A stretch of 64,000 bases of DNA from Bradyrhizobium barranii subsp. barranii (GTDB lineage: Bacteria > Pseudomonadota > Alphaproteobacteria > Rhizobiales > Xanthobacteraceae), in NCBI RefSeq assembly GCF_017565645.3, contig NZ_CP086136.1, positions 806,001 to 870,000 on the forward strand. The letters are read 5' to 3'. Below the pieces are notes generated by a model, which worked only from the letters and a program-made list of their open reading frames with translations, had not been told where the DNA came from and ran no database searches. Position numbers and translations under genes: made by a program. Shown in pieces: positions 45,053 through 55,221 of the stretch (the stretch's first letter is position 1; every line of letters begins with the position of its first letter).

Positions 45053-45688
45053 TCACACCTTCTTCGCTTCCACCGCCATCCGCACCGCAAGCCCGGCCAG
45101 CACCGTGCCCATCAGCCAGCGCTGCACCAGCATCCAGCTCGGCCGGCTCGCGAGGAACAGCGCGATCGATCCAGCCGCGAGTGCGATCATCGCATTCACG
45201 CTGACGCTGATCGCGATCTGGATCGCCCCCAACACCACCGACTGTGTCAGCACGCTGCCGGCGGTGGGATCGATGAACTGCGGCAGTAGTGCCAGATACA
45301 GCATCGCGATCTTCGGATTGAGCAGATTGGTGACAAAACCCATCGCGAACAATTTGCGCGGGCTGTCGATCGCAAGCTGCTTGACCTGGAACGGCGAACG
45401 TCCGCCCGGCTTCACCGCCTGCCAGGCCAGCCACAGCAGATAGCCCGCGCCGGCGAAGCGCAGCGCGTCATAGGCAAAGGGAATGGCGAGCAAGAGCGCG
45501 GTGATGCCGAACGCCGCGCACAGCATGTAGAACACGAAGCCGAGTGCCACCCCGCCGAGCGAGACGATGCCCGCCGCCGGCCCCTGCGTGATCGAGCGCG
45601 AGATCAGATAGATCATGTTCGGCCCCGGCGTGAGCACGAGACCAAGGCAGACGAGGGCGAAGCCGAGCAGGGCGGAAGTATGGGGCAT
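45053..45688 (-). CDS. LysE/RhtB family amino acid exporter
   Basis: 211 residues with six hydrophobic segments. It contains the family motif [18 protein letters not shown] near the N-terminus and [19 protein letters not shown] in the second half. RhtB-type proteins export homoserine, threonine or related amino acids, and often other metabolites; the substrate is not clear. ATG at 45688 is used, with a palindromic repeat upstream. It appears monocistronic. Confidence 0.92.
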   Translation of the reverse strand: MPHTSALLGFALVCLGLVLTPGPNMIYLISRSITQGPAAGIVSLGGVALGFVFYMLCAAFGITALLLAIPFAYDALRFAGAGYLLWLAWQAVKPGGRSPFQVKQLAIDSPRKLFAMGFVTNLLNPKIAMLYLALLPQFIDPTAGSVLTQSVVLGAIQIAISVSVNAMIALAAGSIALFLASRPSWMLVQRWLMGTVLAGLAVRMAVEAKKV

Positions 45689-45791
45689 GCGTGAACCGGC
45701 GTGGGAGACGGCACGGTTCTAATATGCGCGCGACGGCGGAGCCATCGCGCAATTGCACGGAGGACAATTCGAGTCCCGCATCTCACCCCAA

Positions 45792-45913
45792 CGTCGTCCC
45801 CGCGAAAGCGGGGACCCATACCCCCAGGGAGGAGTTTGAGGCTGGATCGTCATGGGCAATCTTCGCCTAACTCGATCCTGTGGTTATGGGTCCCGGCGTT
45901 CGCCGGGACGACA
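45792..45913. repeat. Palindromic intergenic repeat, CGTCGTCCCCGC type
   Basis: Arms CGTCGTCCCCGCGAAAGCGGGGACCCATA and TATGGGTCCCGGCGTTCGCCGGGACGAC are inverted (each with its own hairpin). A similar copy lies at 59914-60069. Confidence 0.8.
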
Positions 45914-45930
45914 CCGTGCTGGTGGAGACA

Positions 45931-48900
45931 TCAGTGCGCCTCGTCCCAATTCTTCGCCGCGCGCGCATCGACATGCAGCGGCACCGACAGGTTCACGGCC
46001 GGGAACGGCGCGTCCTGCATCACGTGCTGCACCACCGGCAGCGTCGCCGCGACCTCGGCGTCAGGCACCTCAAAAATCAGTTCGTCGTGCACCTGGAGCA
46101 GCATCTGTGCCGACAGCTTCTTCTGGGCCAGGGCATCCTCCATCCGCGTCATGGCGCGGCGGATGATGTCGGCGGCGGTGCCCTGGAGCCGCGCGTTGAT
46201 CGCGGCGCGCTCGTTGAAGGCGCGCACCGAGGCGTTCGAAGCTTTGATGTCGGGATAGTACATCTTCCGGCCGAACAGCGTGGTGACATAGCCATTGCTC
46301 CGGCAGAAGTCGCGCGTCTCGTCCATGTAGGCGCGGATACCGGGGAAGCGCTCGAAATACTTCTTGATGTAGGCGGAGGCTTCCTCGCGCGCGATGCCGA
46401 GCTGGTTGGCGAGGCCGAATGCCGAGATGCCGTAAATGATGCCGAAATTGATCGCCTTGGCGCGGCGCCGGATTTCGCTCGGCATGCCCTCGATCGGCAC
46501 GCCGAACATTTCGGAGGCCGTCATCGCGTGAATGTCGAGCCCGTCCTTGAACGCCTGCTTGAGGACGGGAATGTCGGCGATCTCGGCGAGCAGCCGCAGC
46601 TCGATCTGCGAATAGTCGGCGGAGACGAGCTTATGTCCCGGTGTCGCGATGAAGGCGCGGCGGATCTTTCGCCCGTCCTCGGTGCGCACCGGAATATTCT
46701 GCAGATTCGGCTCGTTCGACGACAGCCGGCCCGTCGTGGTCGCGGCCAGCGCGTAGGTGGTGTGGACGCGATGGGTTTGCGGGTTGACGTAGGTCGGCAG
46801 CGCGTCGGTGTAGGTCGATTTCAGTTTCGAAACCTGGCGCCACTCCAGGATCTTCTTCGGGAAGTCGTGGCCCTGCTCGGCAAGCTCGTCGAGCACCTGC
46901 GCGGTCGTCGACCACGCGCCAGTCTTGGTCTTGGTGCCGCCGGACAGTCCCATCTTTCCGAACAGGATGTCGCCAATCTGCTTGGGGCTGCCGACATTGA
47001 CGGGCTCGCCCGCGATCTCCTGGATCTCGGCTTCGACGCGCGCCGCGGTCTGGGCGAAGTCGCCTGATAGCCGCGACAAGACCTGGCGGTCGATCGAGAT
47101 GCCGCGCCGCTCCATGCGCGCGAGCACCGACACCAGCGGCCGCTCCAGCGTCTCGTAAACGGCGGTCATGTGCTCGGCGACGAGGCGCGGCTTCAGCACG
47201 CGCCACACGCGCAAGGCCATGTCGGCGCCTTCCGCCGACAGCGGTGCGGCCTTGTCGATCGGCACCTGGTCGAAGGTGATCTTGCCCTTACCGCTGCCGA
47301 GCAACTCGCTCTCCTTCAGCATGGCGTGGCCGAACCAGCGCTCCGCGAGCGCTTCGATCGCGTGCGAGCCGCGGCCGGCATCGAGCACATAGGAGATCAG
47401 CTGCGCATCGTCGGCGTTGCGCAGCGTGATGCCGTGCTGCGCCAGCATCACGGCGGTGAACTTGACGTCGAAGCCGATCTTGAGAATGCCCGCCGATTCC
47501 AGCACCGGCCGCAGTGCTTCGATCGCGTCGGCATGCTTGACCTGGTCCGGCGCGAGGCCCGCGTCGAACAGACCGGCGCCGCCACCGGACTGCTTGTGCG
47601 CGAGCGGCACGTAGCAGGCCTCGTTCGGCGCCAGCGCCAGCGCGATGCCGCACAGATCGGCCTGCATCGGATCGATGGAGTTGGCTCTCGTCTCGATCGC
47701 GACATGACCGGTGTCATGGATGCGCGCGGCGAAGGCGTTGAGCTCCTTGAGCGTCTTGATCGCCTGGTATTTGCCGCGGTCGACCGGCAGCTTGCGCAGC
47801 GCCTCTTCGCGCGCGGTAGCCAGTGAAATCGGCGAGCCCTTGAGACCGGCCGACTTGTCGCTCTTGTCGCCGCCTGTTGCGGTCGCGGCTGGAGCGGCGA
47901 AAAGATCGCCGGAGGTCTCTGACGTTTTTGCCCTGGCCGCGTCGCCGCCGGCCCTGGCGCCGCTGCTGTTCGACGCATCGGCATCGACATTGGCGGGATC
48001 GATCTGCGAATAGTCGGCGACGCGGCGCGTCAGCGTGGTGAATTCCATCGCCTTCAGGAAGGCAATCAGCTTGCGCGCGTCGGGCTCGTGCACCGCGAGG
48101 TCGTCCAGCGGCACCTCGAGTTCGACCTTGTCGTCAAGCAGCACCAGCTTGCGCGAGATCCGCGCCTTCTCGGCATTCTCGATCAGCGCCTCGCGCCGCT
48201 TCGGCTGCTTGATCTCGGTGGCGCGGAACAGAAGCTGTTCGAGGTCGCCATACTCGACGATCAGCTGCGCCGCGGTCTTGATGCCGATGCCGGGCACACC
48301 GGGCACGTTGTCGGTGGAATCGCCGGCCAGCGCCTGCACTTCGACGACTTTCTCCGGCGGCACGCCGAACTTCTCGATCACCTCGGGAATGCCGATACGG
48401 CGATCCTTCATGGTGTCGTACATCATGATCTTGTCGTTCACGAGCTGCATCAGATCCTTGTCGGAGGACACGATGGTCGTGTGGGCGCCGCGATCGCTGG
48501 CCTGCCGCGCATAGGTCGCGATCAAATCGTCGGCCTCGAAGCCGCCCTGTTCCAGGCAGGGCAAATCGAAGGCGCGCACGGCTTCGCGGATCAGCGCGAA
48601 TTGCGGGATCAGATCATCGGGCGCGGGCGGCCGGTGCGCCTTGTACTCGGGATAGATCTTGTTGCGGAACGTGACTTCCGACTTGTCGAACACGATCGCC
48701 AGATGCGTCGGGCGGTTGTCCGCGGGCATGTCGCGCAACAGCTTCCACAGCATGTTGCAGAAGCCGAGCACGGCATTGACCTGCAAGCCGTCGGACTTGC
48801 GGTTCAGCGGCGGCAGCGCGTGATAGGCGCGAAAGATGTAGCCGGAACCGTCGACCAGGAAGATGTGGTCGCCCTTGCCGGCCACCTTCGCCGCGACCGG

Positions 48901-48984
48901 TTTGGCAGCAGGCTTGTCAGCAGCGGGTTTGGTGTCGGCTTTGGCGGCGGTCTTCGGGGATGTCGTTGGGGAGCTTTTGGGCAT
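45931..48984 (-). CDS. polA: DNA polymerase I
   Basis: 1,017 residues; fills gaps and removes RNA primers. In order: a 38-residue Lys/Ala/Pro-rich N-terminal extension, the 5'-3' exonuclease (IFLVDGSGYIFRAYHAL, FDKSEVTFR, QALAGDSTDNVPGVPGIG), a linker with SSGARAGGDAAR, a 3'-5' exonuclease-like domain (from about residue 425), and the polymerase (SADYSQIELRLLAEI motif A, RRAKAINFGIIYG motif B, VHDELIFEV motif C). The exonuclease-like domain seems catalytically dead: the place of the first two acidic residues of E. coli DTETDSLD reads ETRANSID (431-438), and the other two motifs have FDVKFT and SAEGAD. It probably cannot proofread. Length is normal for alphaproteobacteria. Confidence 0.93.
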   Translation of the reverse strand: MPKSSPTTSPKTAAKADTKPAADKPAAKPVAAKVAGKGDHIFLVDGSGYIFRAYHALPPLNRKSDGLQVNAVLGFCNMLWKLLRDMPADNRPTHLAIVFDKSEVTFRNKIYPEYKAHRPPAPDDLIPQFALIREAVRAFDLPCLEQGGFEADDLIATYARQASDRGAHTTIVSSDKDLMQLVNDKIMMYDTMKDRRIGIPEVIEKFGVPPEKVVEVQALAGDSTDNVPGVPGIGIKTAAQLIVEYGDLEQLLFRATEIKQPKRREALIENAEKARISRKLVLLDDKVELEVPLDDLAVHEPDARKLIAFLKAMEFTTLTRRVADYSQIDPANVDADASNSSGARAGGDAARAKTSETSGDLFAAPAATATGGDKSDKSAGLKGSPISLATAREEALRKLPVDRGKYQAIKTLKELNAFAARIHDTGHVAIETRANSIDPMQADLCGIALALAPNEACYVPLAHKQSGGGAGLFDAGLAPDQVKHADAIEALRPVLESAGILKIGFDVKFTAVMLAQHGITLRNADDAQLISYVLDAGRGSHAIEALAERWFGHAMLKESELLGSGKGKITFDQVPIDKAAPLSAEGADMALRVWRVLKPRLVAEHMTAVYETLERPLVSVLARMERRGISIDRQVLSRLSGDFAQTAARVEAEIQEIAGEPVNVGSPKQIGDILFGKMGLSGGTKTKTGAWSTTAQVLDELAEQGHDFPKKILEWRQVSKLKSTYTDALPTYVNPQTHRVHTTYALAATTTGRLSSNEPNLQNIPVRTEDGRKIRRAFIATPGHKLVSADYSQIELRLLAEIADIPVLKQAFKDGLDIHAMTASEMFGVPIEGMPSEIRRRAKAINFGIIYGISAFGLANQLGIAREEASAYIKKYFERFPGIRAYMDETRDFCRSNGYVTTLFGRKMYYPDIKASNASVRAFNERAAINARLQGTAADIIRRAMTRMEDALAQKKLSAQMLLQVHDELIFEVPDAEVAATLPVVQHVMQDAPFPAVNLSVPLHVDARAAKNWDEAH

Positions 48985-49084
48985 GGCCGCAATGTATGAA
49001 TTTTTGCGGGCTTTGACAGCCTTGAGCGGGGGATTTTTGGGCCGCTGGTGCCGCTATCCCCACCGTCGTTCCCCACATCCCCGC

Positions 49085-49187
49085 TGTCATTCCCCGCGAA
49101 GGCGGGGAAACCAGTACGCCGCGGCTTCTCGGCTCGATCACTGGCGTCTCGGCGTACTGGGTCGCCCGGTCGAGCCGGGCGACGACA
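49085..49187. repeat. Palindromic intergenic repeat, TGTCAT...GACA type
   Basis: Arms TGTCATTCCCCGCGAAGGCGGGGAAACCAGTACGCCGCGGC and CGTACTGGGTCGCCCGGTCGAGCCGGGCGACGACA; it shares the inner CAGTACGCCGC with the copy at 56760. Confidence 0.8.
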
Positions 49188-49199
49188 CCGAGAGGGCGG

Positions 49200-50267
49200 C
49201 TACTCCGCCGCCTGCAACACTGGCCCGGCCTTCTTCGGCGCGATCCAGAACGTCTGCGGCCGTTCGAACAGGAAGCGGGCATTGAGCCGCAATGCGACGT
49301 ACCAGATCGCGAGCGACCCGAGCACGCCAACGATGGTGACGATCAGCGATACCGTGCCGATGTCGGCAATGACGCCGGTGCGCAGCAGCAGCGTTCGTGT
49401 CGCCGCCATCGGCAGGAAGAAGGCGAGGTAGATCACGATCGAATGCTCGCCGCAGAAGCGGAAGAAGTTCAACCACTGTGCGCGCGCGAGCAGCGTGCCC
49501 ATCGTGATGATGGCGCAGGCGCCGGCGAAGCCGAGCGCGAGCGAGACGATCTTCCATTCGCTGGCGCCGAGCGCGACGAGGCCGGCATTGACCAGCGCCC
49601 AGGTCGCGAGCGCCGCCAGCGCGAGTGCGGGATGGTTGCGCGCGCGATCGGACAGCGCGAACACGTATGGTGCGAACAGATATCCCGAATAGAAATAGAC
49701 GAAGCGCGCGCAGAATTCGTCGATCGCGGTCCAGCCGGTCGAGATGCGCGCCGTCTCCAGCGCGGCAGCGATGAGCCAGATCGCCAGCGGCGGGACTCGC
49801 CGTGTCAGTTTTGTGACGACGAAGAAGATCGGCAGCAGGTAGATGAACCAGAGCGTGCCGAACGGTTCGACGAAGGATTCCAGATACAGCAGGCCGGCCT
49901 CGCGCCAGCTCGTCTCCGCCGCGAATGCCGGTGCCTTGAAGCCGAACTGGATTGTCACCCAGACGACATAGAAATAGGCGAAATGCACCACCTTGCGGTC
50001 GAGATAGGTTCGCCAGTCCCGATCGATCACCAAGGGCAGGAACAGGCCCGAAATCAGGAAGAAGTCCGGCATCCGGAACGGCTTTGCGAAGGCCACGGCG
50101 ACATGCATGAAACCGGTCTGGCCGGCCGCGATCTCCACCCCCAGCACCGAGTGCATCATCACGACCATGACGATGCAGATGCCCTTGGCATAGTCGACCC
50201 AGTCGACACGTGCGGGCGAGGGGGCCTTGGAAAGCCCGCTCGCGGCGATTGTGCCTGATAGTGCCAT
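49200..50267 (-). CDS. Acyltransferase-3 family membrane protein
   Basis: 355 residues with about ten hydrophobic segments. It begins VDWVDYAKGICIVMVVMMHSVLGVE, typical of acyltransferase 3 (OafA/NodX/OpgC-like), with DFFLISGLFLPLVIDRDWRTYLDRKVVHFAYFYVVWVT next. These enzymes O-acetylate or succinylate surface polysaccharides or glycans at the membrane. The acceptor is unknown. It is divergent from ugd, whose UDP-glucuronate product feeds polysaccharide synthesis. Confidence 0.88.
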   Translation of the reverse strand: MALSGTIAASGLSKAPSPARVDWVDYAKGICIVMVVMMHSVLGVEIAAGQTGFMHVAVAFAKPFRMPDFFLISGLFLPLVIDRDWRTYLDRKVVHFAYFYVVWVTIQFGFKAPAFAAETSWREAGLLYLESFVEPFGTLWFIYLLPIFFVVTKLTRRVPPLAIWLIAAALETARISTGWTAIDEFCARFVYFYSGYLFAPYVFALSDRARNHPALALAALATWALVNAGLVALGASEWKIVSLALGFAGACAIITMGTLLARAQWLNFFRFCGEHSIVIYLAFFLPMAATRTLLLRTGVIADIGTVSLIVTIVGVLGSLAIWYVALRLNARFLFERPQTFWIAPKKAGPVLQAAE

Positions 50268-50459
50268 GGTGTCCCGTTTCGAGGCGCGGTCCGCCCGGCT
50301 CTGTGCGGACGTGGCGCAGTGTGAAGCCTTGCGGTTTAAGGTTTCTTTACCGGTACAATTCGCGTGCCGGTTTTTGCATCCGGGCTGTTCTCTCCCCTCA
50401 GGAAAATGCTAAACCGCTCAAGTTGGGGTTTCGTTAACCAAGCTGGAACAGGGTTTTTC

Positions 50460-51776
50460 ATGCGAATCGCGATGATCGGAACGGGCTATGTGGGACTGGT
50501 GTCCGGAGCCTGCTTTGCGGATTTCGGTCACGACGTCACCTGCGTCGACAAGGACGAGAAGAAGATCGCGGCGCTTCATCGCGGCGAGATCCCGATCTAC
50601 GAGCCCGGCCTCGACGAGCTGGTCGCGACCAATGTGAAGGCCAAGCGGCTCGACTTCACCACCGATTTGTCGAAGCCGGTCGCGGACGCCGATGCCGTCT
50701 TCATCGCGGTCGGCACGCCCTCGCGCCGCGGCGACGGTCACGCTGATCTCTCCTATGTCTACGCCGCCGCGCGCGAGATCGCGCAGTCGCTGTCGGGCTT
50801 CACCGTCGTCGTGACCAAGTCGACCGTCCCGGTCGGCACCGGCGACGAGGTCGAGCGCATCATCCGCGAGACCAACCCTGCGGCCGACGTCGTCGTCGCC
50901 TCCAACCCCGAATTCCTGCGCGAGGGCGCGGCAATCCGCGACTTCAAGTACCCCGATCGCGTCGTCGTCGGCACCTCCGACGAGCGCGGCCGCAAGGTGA
51001 TGGGCGACGTCTATCGCCCGCTGTCGCTGAACCAGGCCCCGCTGATGTTCACGGCGCGCCGCACCGCCGAAATGATCAAATACGCCGCGAACGCGTTCCT
51101 CGCGACCAAGATCACCTTCATCAACGAGATCGCCGATCTCTCGGAAAAGGTCGGCGCCGACGTGCAGGAAGTCGCGCGCGGCATCGGCCTCGACAACCGC
51201 ATCGGCACCAAGTTCCTGCACGCGGGGCCCGGCTTCGGCGGCTCCTGCTTCCCGAAGGACACCAAGGCGCTGATCAAGATCGCGCAGGACTATGACGTGA
51301 GCTTGCGCATCGTCGAAGCCGTGCTGGCCGTCAACGAGAACCGCAAGCGCGCGATGGCGCGCAAGGTCAGCCAGGCGCTCGGCGGCTCGCTACGCGGCAA
51401 GACCATCGCCGTGCTCGGCCTCACCTTCAAGCCCGACACCGACGACATGCGCGATGCGCCGTCGATCCCGCTCGTCACCGGCCTGATCGACATGGGCGCG
51501 ACGGTCAAGGCCTTCGATCCTGTCGGCATGGAGCAGGCCAAGGGCGAGCTGCCGAACATCACCTATTGCGAGGACGCCTATTCCTGCGCGCAAGGCGCCG
51601 ATGCGCTCGTCATCGTCACCGAATGGGTGCAGTTCCGCGCGCTCGATCTCGGCCGGCTGAAGGCGGTCATGACCCAGCCCGTCGTGGTCGATCTCCGCAA
51701 CGTCTACCGTCCCGAAGACATGGAAGCCGCCGGCTTCACCTACGAGAGCATCGGCCGACCGCCGGTGCAGGGCTGA
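50460..51776 (+). CDS. ugd: UDP-glucose 6-dehydrogenase
   Basis: 438 residues; oxidises UDP-glucose to UDP-glucuronate with two NAD+. The N-terminal NAD motif is MIGTGYVGLVSGACFADFGHDV, with GTPSRRGDGHADLSYV, the catalytic Cys in PGFGGSCFPKD and LGLTFKPDTDDMRDAPS. ATG at 50460 is chosen because it starts the MRIAMIGTG motif; upstream codons are not conserved. The product supplies uronate for exopolysaccharide or lipid A precursors. It is divergent from the acyltransferase. Confidence 0.95.
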   Translation: MRIAMIGTGYVGLVSGACFADFGHDVTCVDKDEKKIAALHRGEIPIYEPGLDELVATNVKAKRLDFTTDLSKPVADADAVFIAVGTPSRRGDGHADLSYVYAAAREIAQSLSGFTVVVTKSTVPVGTGDEVERIIRETNPAADVVVASNPEFLREGAAIRDFKYPDRVVVGTSDERGRKVMGDVYRPLSLNQAPLMFTARRTAEMIKYAANAFLATKITFINEIADLSEKVGADVQEVARGIGLDNRIGTKFLHAGPGFGGSCFPKDTKALIKIAQDYDVSLRIVEAVLAVNENRKRAMARKVSQALGGSLRGKTIAVLGLTFKPDTDDMRDAPSIPLVTGLIDMGATVKAFDPVGMEQAKGELPNITYCEDAYSCAQGADALVIVTEWVQFRALDLGRLKAVMTQPVVVDLRNVYRPEDMEAAGFTYESIGRPPVQG

Positions 51777-51798
51777 CGGTCCACTGCCGCAACGATTT

Positions 51799-51880
51799 CG
51801 TCATGGCCGGGCTTGTCCCGGCCATCCACGTCTGTTTCTAGTCGAAGACGTGGATGCCCGGCACAAGGCCGGGCATGACG
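51799..51880. repeat. Palindromic intergenic repeat, CGTCATG...CATGACG type
   Basis: CGTCATGGCCGGGCTTGTCCCGGCCATCCACG and CGTGGATGCCCGGCACAAGGCCGGGCATGACG. Very close to 40866-40950 and 63482-63605. Confidence 0.85.
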
Positions 51881-51892
51881 AATGGATAGGCC

Positions 51893-54370
51893 TTGCCCCG
51901 CAGCTTCGACACGCCCCTCCCGATCGATGCCGTGCTCGACGACCTCTCGCGCACGCTGGAGGCGCATAATTCGGCCGTGCTGGTGGCGCCGCCCGGTGCC
52001 GGCAAGACCACGCGGGTGCCGCTGGCGCTGCTGGATGCGCCCTGGGCCGCGGGCAAGAAGATCATCGTGCTGGAGCCGCGGCGTATCGCTGCGCGGGCGA
52101 GTGCCGAGCGCATGGCCAAGTCGCTTCGAGAGCGGGCCGGTGAAACCGTCGGCTACCGCGTCCGCTTCGGCTCGAAGATCTCGCGCGCGACGCGCATCGA
52201 GGTGGTGACCGAGGGGATCTTCACCCGCCAGATCCTCGACGATCCCGAGCTCTCCGGCATCGCGGCCGTCCTGTTCGACGAATTCCACGAGCGCTCGCTC
52301 GATGCCGACATGGGCCTCGCGCTGGCGCGCGACGCGCAAACCGGCCTGCGCGAGGATCTGCGCATCCTCGTGATGTCGGCAACGCTCGACGGCGCCCGCG
52401 TGGCAAAGCTGCTCGGGGAAGCGCCCGTTGTCGAGAGCGAGGGCCGCGCCTTTCCGGTCGAGACGCGCTATCTCGGCCGCAAGGCGGATGCGCCGGTCGA
52501 GCGGCAGATGGCGGATGCGATCGCGTCCGCGCTACGCGCCGACAGCGGCTCGGTGCTGGCATTCCTGCCCGGCGCCGCCGAAATCCGCCGCACCCAGAAT
52601 TTCCTCAGCGAACGCGTCCAGGATGCCAGTATCGAGATCGTGCCGCTGTTCGGCGCACTCGACGCTGCCGTGCAGGACCGCGCGATCGCGCCCGCGCCGA
52701 AAGGCACGCGCAAGGTGGTGCTGGCGACCTCGATCGCGGAGACCTCGCTCACCATCGAGGGCGTGCGCATCGTGGTCGATTCCGGTCTCGCCCGCGTGCC
52801 GCGCTACGAGCCCGACATCGGGCTGACGCGGCTCGAGACCGTGCGCGCTGCGCGTGCGGCGGTGGACCAGCGCCGCGGCCGCGCCGGCCGCACCGAACCG
52901 GGCGTCTGCTACCGGCTCTGGGACGAGCCGCAGACGGCCTCGCTCGCGCCGTACACCCAGCCGGAGATCCTCAGCGCCGACCTCTCCTCGCTGGTGCTCG
53001 ACCTCGCGCAATGGGGCGTCGCCGATCCTTCGGCGCTGTCATTCCTCGATCCGCCGCCGCTGCCGGCCTGGAAAGAGGCGAAAAGCCTTCTCTCCGAGCT
53101 CAACGCGCTCGATGGCGACGGCCGCATCACCGCCGAAGGCAAAAGCCTGCGCGCGCTGGCGCTGCCGCCGCGGCTGGCGCGCATGATCGTGGATTCGCAT
53201 CGCGTGGGCAGCGGCGAAGCCGCCGCCGAGATCGCGGCCATCATCACCGAGCGCGGGCTCGGCGGCGACAGCGTCGATCTCGAGTACCGGCGCGATCAGT
53301 TCCGCCGCGATCGCTCGCCGCGCGCCGCGAGCGCGCGCGATCTCGCGCGGCGCTGGGCTTCGCAGGTGGCGGCGTCGGAGAAGGCCGCAACCGGACAGGA
53401 TGATCTCTCGACCGGCCTGATGCTCGCCTACGCCTTCCCGGACCGCGTCGCGCGCAATCGCGGCAATGGCACCTTCGTGCTCGCCAATGGTCGCGGCGCC
53501 GCGGTGGAGCAGACCTCGTCGCTCGCCCGCGCGCCCTACATCGCGATCGGCGAGATGACGGGCACGGCGGCGAGCGGCCGCGTTCTGCTGGCAGCGCCGA
53601 TCAGCGAGGACGACATCGAGCGGCATTTCGCCGAGCATATCGAGACCGTCGACGAGATCTCCTTCGATCGTGGCGCGATGGCGCTGCGTGCGCGGCGCAA
53701 GCGCGCACTGCATGCGATCACATTGTCTGAGGCAACACTCGCGGTGTCGCCTTCGGAGGAGACCGCGCGCATCTTCGCAGATGGGCTGATTGCCGCAGGT
53801 CTCGACCGGTTGCCCTGGTCGAAGGCCGCAAAGCAGTGGCGCGACCGCGTGATGTTTCTGCGCAAGGCCGAGGGCGACAGCTGGCCCGATTTGTCCGACG
53901 ACGGACTGATCGCGCGGCGCGACGACTGGCTGGTGCCGGCACTCTACGACAAGATCGCACTGAAGGACATCTCGGCCGGCGATCTCTCCGACGCGCTGAT
54001 GGCGCTGCTGCCCTGGGAGATGCGCGCAAGGCTCGATCGCGAGGCGCCGACGCATTTCGAGGCGCCGACCGGCAGCGTGCTCGCGATCGACTACGAGGCC
54101 GAGCAGGGGCCGACCATTGCGGTGCGGCTCCAGGAATTGTTCGGGCTCAACACCCATCCGTCGATCGCCGCCGGCAAGGTGCCGCTGGTGCTGGAATTGC
54201 TGTCGCCGGCGCAACGCCCGGTGCAGGTGACGCGCGACCTCCCTGGTTTCTGGCGCGGCAGCTACGCCGCCGTGCGCTCCGACCTGCGCGGCCGCTACCC
54301 GCGCCATCCCTGGCCGGAGGATCCGGCGAGTGCGCTGCCGACCCGGCGGGTCAAGCCGCGCGGGACCTGA
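51893..54370 (+). CDS. hrpB: ATP-dependent helicase HrpB
   Basis: 825 residues of the DEAH-box group. Motifs: Walker A APPGAGKTTRV, LVLEPRRIAAR-like at IIVLEPRRIAARAS, Walker B LFDEFHERSLDAD, III VMSATLDG, V VLATSIAETSLTIEG, VI QRRGRAGRTEPGVCYRLW, then the HrpB-specific C-terminal region ending RVKPRGT. RNA helicase of unclear specific role in bacteria. The start is probably TTG at 51893, directly after a palindromic repeat. The next Met is too far inside. Confidence 0.9.
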   Translation: MPRSFDTPLPIDAVLDDLSRTLEAHNSAVLVAPPGAGKTTRVPLALLDAPWAAGKKIIVLEPRRIAARASAERMAKSLRERAGETVGYRVRFGSKISRATRIEVVTEGIFTRQILDDPELSGIAAVLFDEFHERSLDADMGLALARDAQTGLREDLRILVMSATLDGARVAKLLGEAPVVESEGRAFPVETRYLGRKADAPVERQMADAIASALRADSGSVLAFLPGAAEIRRTQNFLSERVQDASIEIVPLFGALDAAVQDRAIAPAPKGTRKVVLATSIAETSLTIEGVRIVVDSGLARVPRYEPDIGLTRLETVRAARAAVDQRRGRAGRTEPGVCYRLWDEPQTASLAPYTQPEILSADLSSLVLDLAQWGVADPSALSFLDPPPLPAWKEAKSLLSELNALDGDGRITAEGKSLRALALPPRLARMIVDSHRVGSGEAAAEIAAIITERGLGGDSVDLEYRRDQFRRDRSPRAASARDLARRWASQVAASEKAATGQDDLSTGLMLAYAFPDRVARNRGNGTFVLANGRGAAVEQTSSLARAPYIAIGEMTGTAASGRVLLAAPISEDDIERHFAEHIETVDEISFDRGAMALRARRKRALHAITLSEATLAVSPSEETARIFADGLIAAGLDRLPWSKAAKQWRDRVMFLRKAEGDSWPDLSDDGLIARRDDWLVPALYDKIALKDISAGDLSDALMALLPWEMRARLDREAPTHFEAPTGSVLAIDYEAEQGPTIAVRLQELFGLNTHPSIAAGKVPLVLELLSPAQRPVQVTRDLPGFWRGSYAAVRSDLRGRYPRHPWPEDPASALPTRRVKPRGT

Positions 54371-54499
54371 GAAGCCACAAAGGCGTATTAACCCTCCGCT
54401 CATCCTTTTCGTCAAAATAGCGACGCTCTGACCGCAGCGTCGCTCGCGGCCAGACGTGTCGCGTGGTGAAATCGAGCTTTCCGGCTCGGAAGTGGTGTG

Positions 54500-55012
54500 A
54501 TGCGTAACATAGTGATCCTCGCGGCCATCATGATCGGCCTCGGCACGTTCATGGCGCAGATGGCGGACAGGATGAGTTCCGCCTCCGCGACGTCAGCGCC
54601 GCGCACGACGATTGCGGTTGCTGCGACGGCGCCGGCCGGTGGGCGCAGCCTCGCCATCTCCCGCGATGGCCGTGGCCATTTTCAGGCCGAAGGCCGCATC
54701 GAGGGCCAACGGATCGGCTTCATGATCGACACCGGCGCCTCCGTGGTCGCGCTGAACGAGAGTTCGGCCGCCCGCTTTGGCCTGCGTCCCTCGCGCGGCG
54801 AGTACAACGCCACCGTCTCGACCGCCAACGGCACCATCAAGGCGGCGCGCACGCGCATCGCCATGCTCGAGGTCGGCGGCCTCGTCGTGCGCGACGTTGA
54901 CGCCATGGTGCTGCCGGACGAGGCTCTGTCGGAGAACCTGCTCGGCCTCTCCTTCCTGTCCCGCCTCAAGCGCTTCGAATACGCCAACGGTCAGATGGTG
55001 CTGGAGCAGTAA
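54500..55012 (+). CDS. Membrane-anchored clan AA (retropepsin-like) aspartic protease
   Basis: 170 residues. It has an N-terminal membrane segment (IVILAAIMIGLGTFMAQM) and a retropepsin-like domain with the active-site triad in FMIDTGASVVALNESSAARFGL (DTGAS), the flap TVSTANGTIKAART and GLSFLSRLKRFEYANGQMVLEQ. It matches the TIGR02281-type aspartic protease family of alphaproteobacteria, probably active as a dimer in the periplasm. The substrate is unknown. Confidence 0.88.
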   Translation: MRNIVILAAIMIGLGTFMAQMADRMSSASATSAPRTTIAVAATAPAGGRSLAISRDGRGHFQAEGRIEGQRIGFMIDTGASVVALNESSAARFGLRPSRGEYNATVSTANGTIKAARTRIAMLEVGGLVVRDVDAMVLPDEALSENLLGLSFLSRLKRFEYANGQMVLEQ

Positions 55013-55221
55013 GCCGCCTCAAAGGCGCTCACCGCGCCGACGAACGGTCGTTCGCACGGATTTTTTCAGGACGGCATTGGCGGAGGTCTCGCGCCGGGCC
55101 GCGTTTTCCCGTTACCAAACTGCCGCAATTATAAGCCATAAGCTGCCATTCCCGCCTTCCGCTGCGGCCCGGCATTCGCTAAGGCTGCATCAATTCCCGC
55201 CATTTTCACGAGACCGTCTCA

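Noticed and set aside
43521..45434. 637-codon minus-strand frame that appears to fuse pyrE to a long N-terminal region
   Set aside because: Only 43521-44084 encodes PyrE; the rest is antisense to the GST gene and a repeat. A GTG with a ribosome binding site starts PyrE at 44084.
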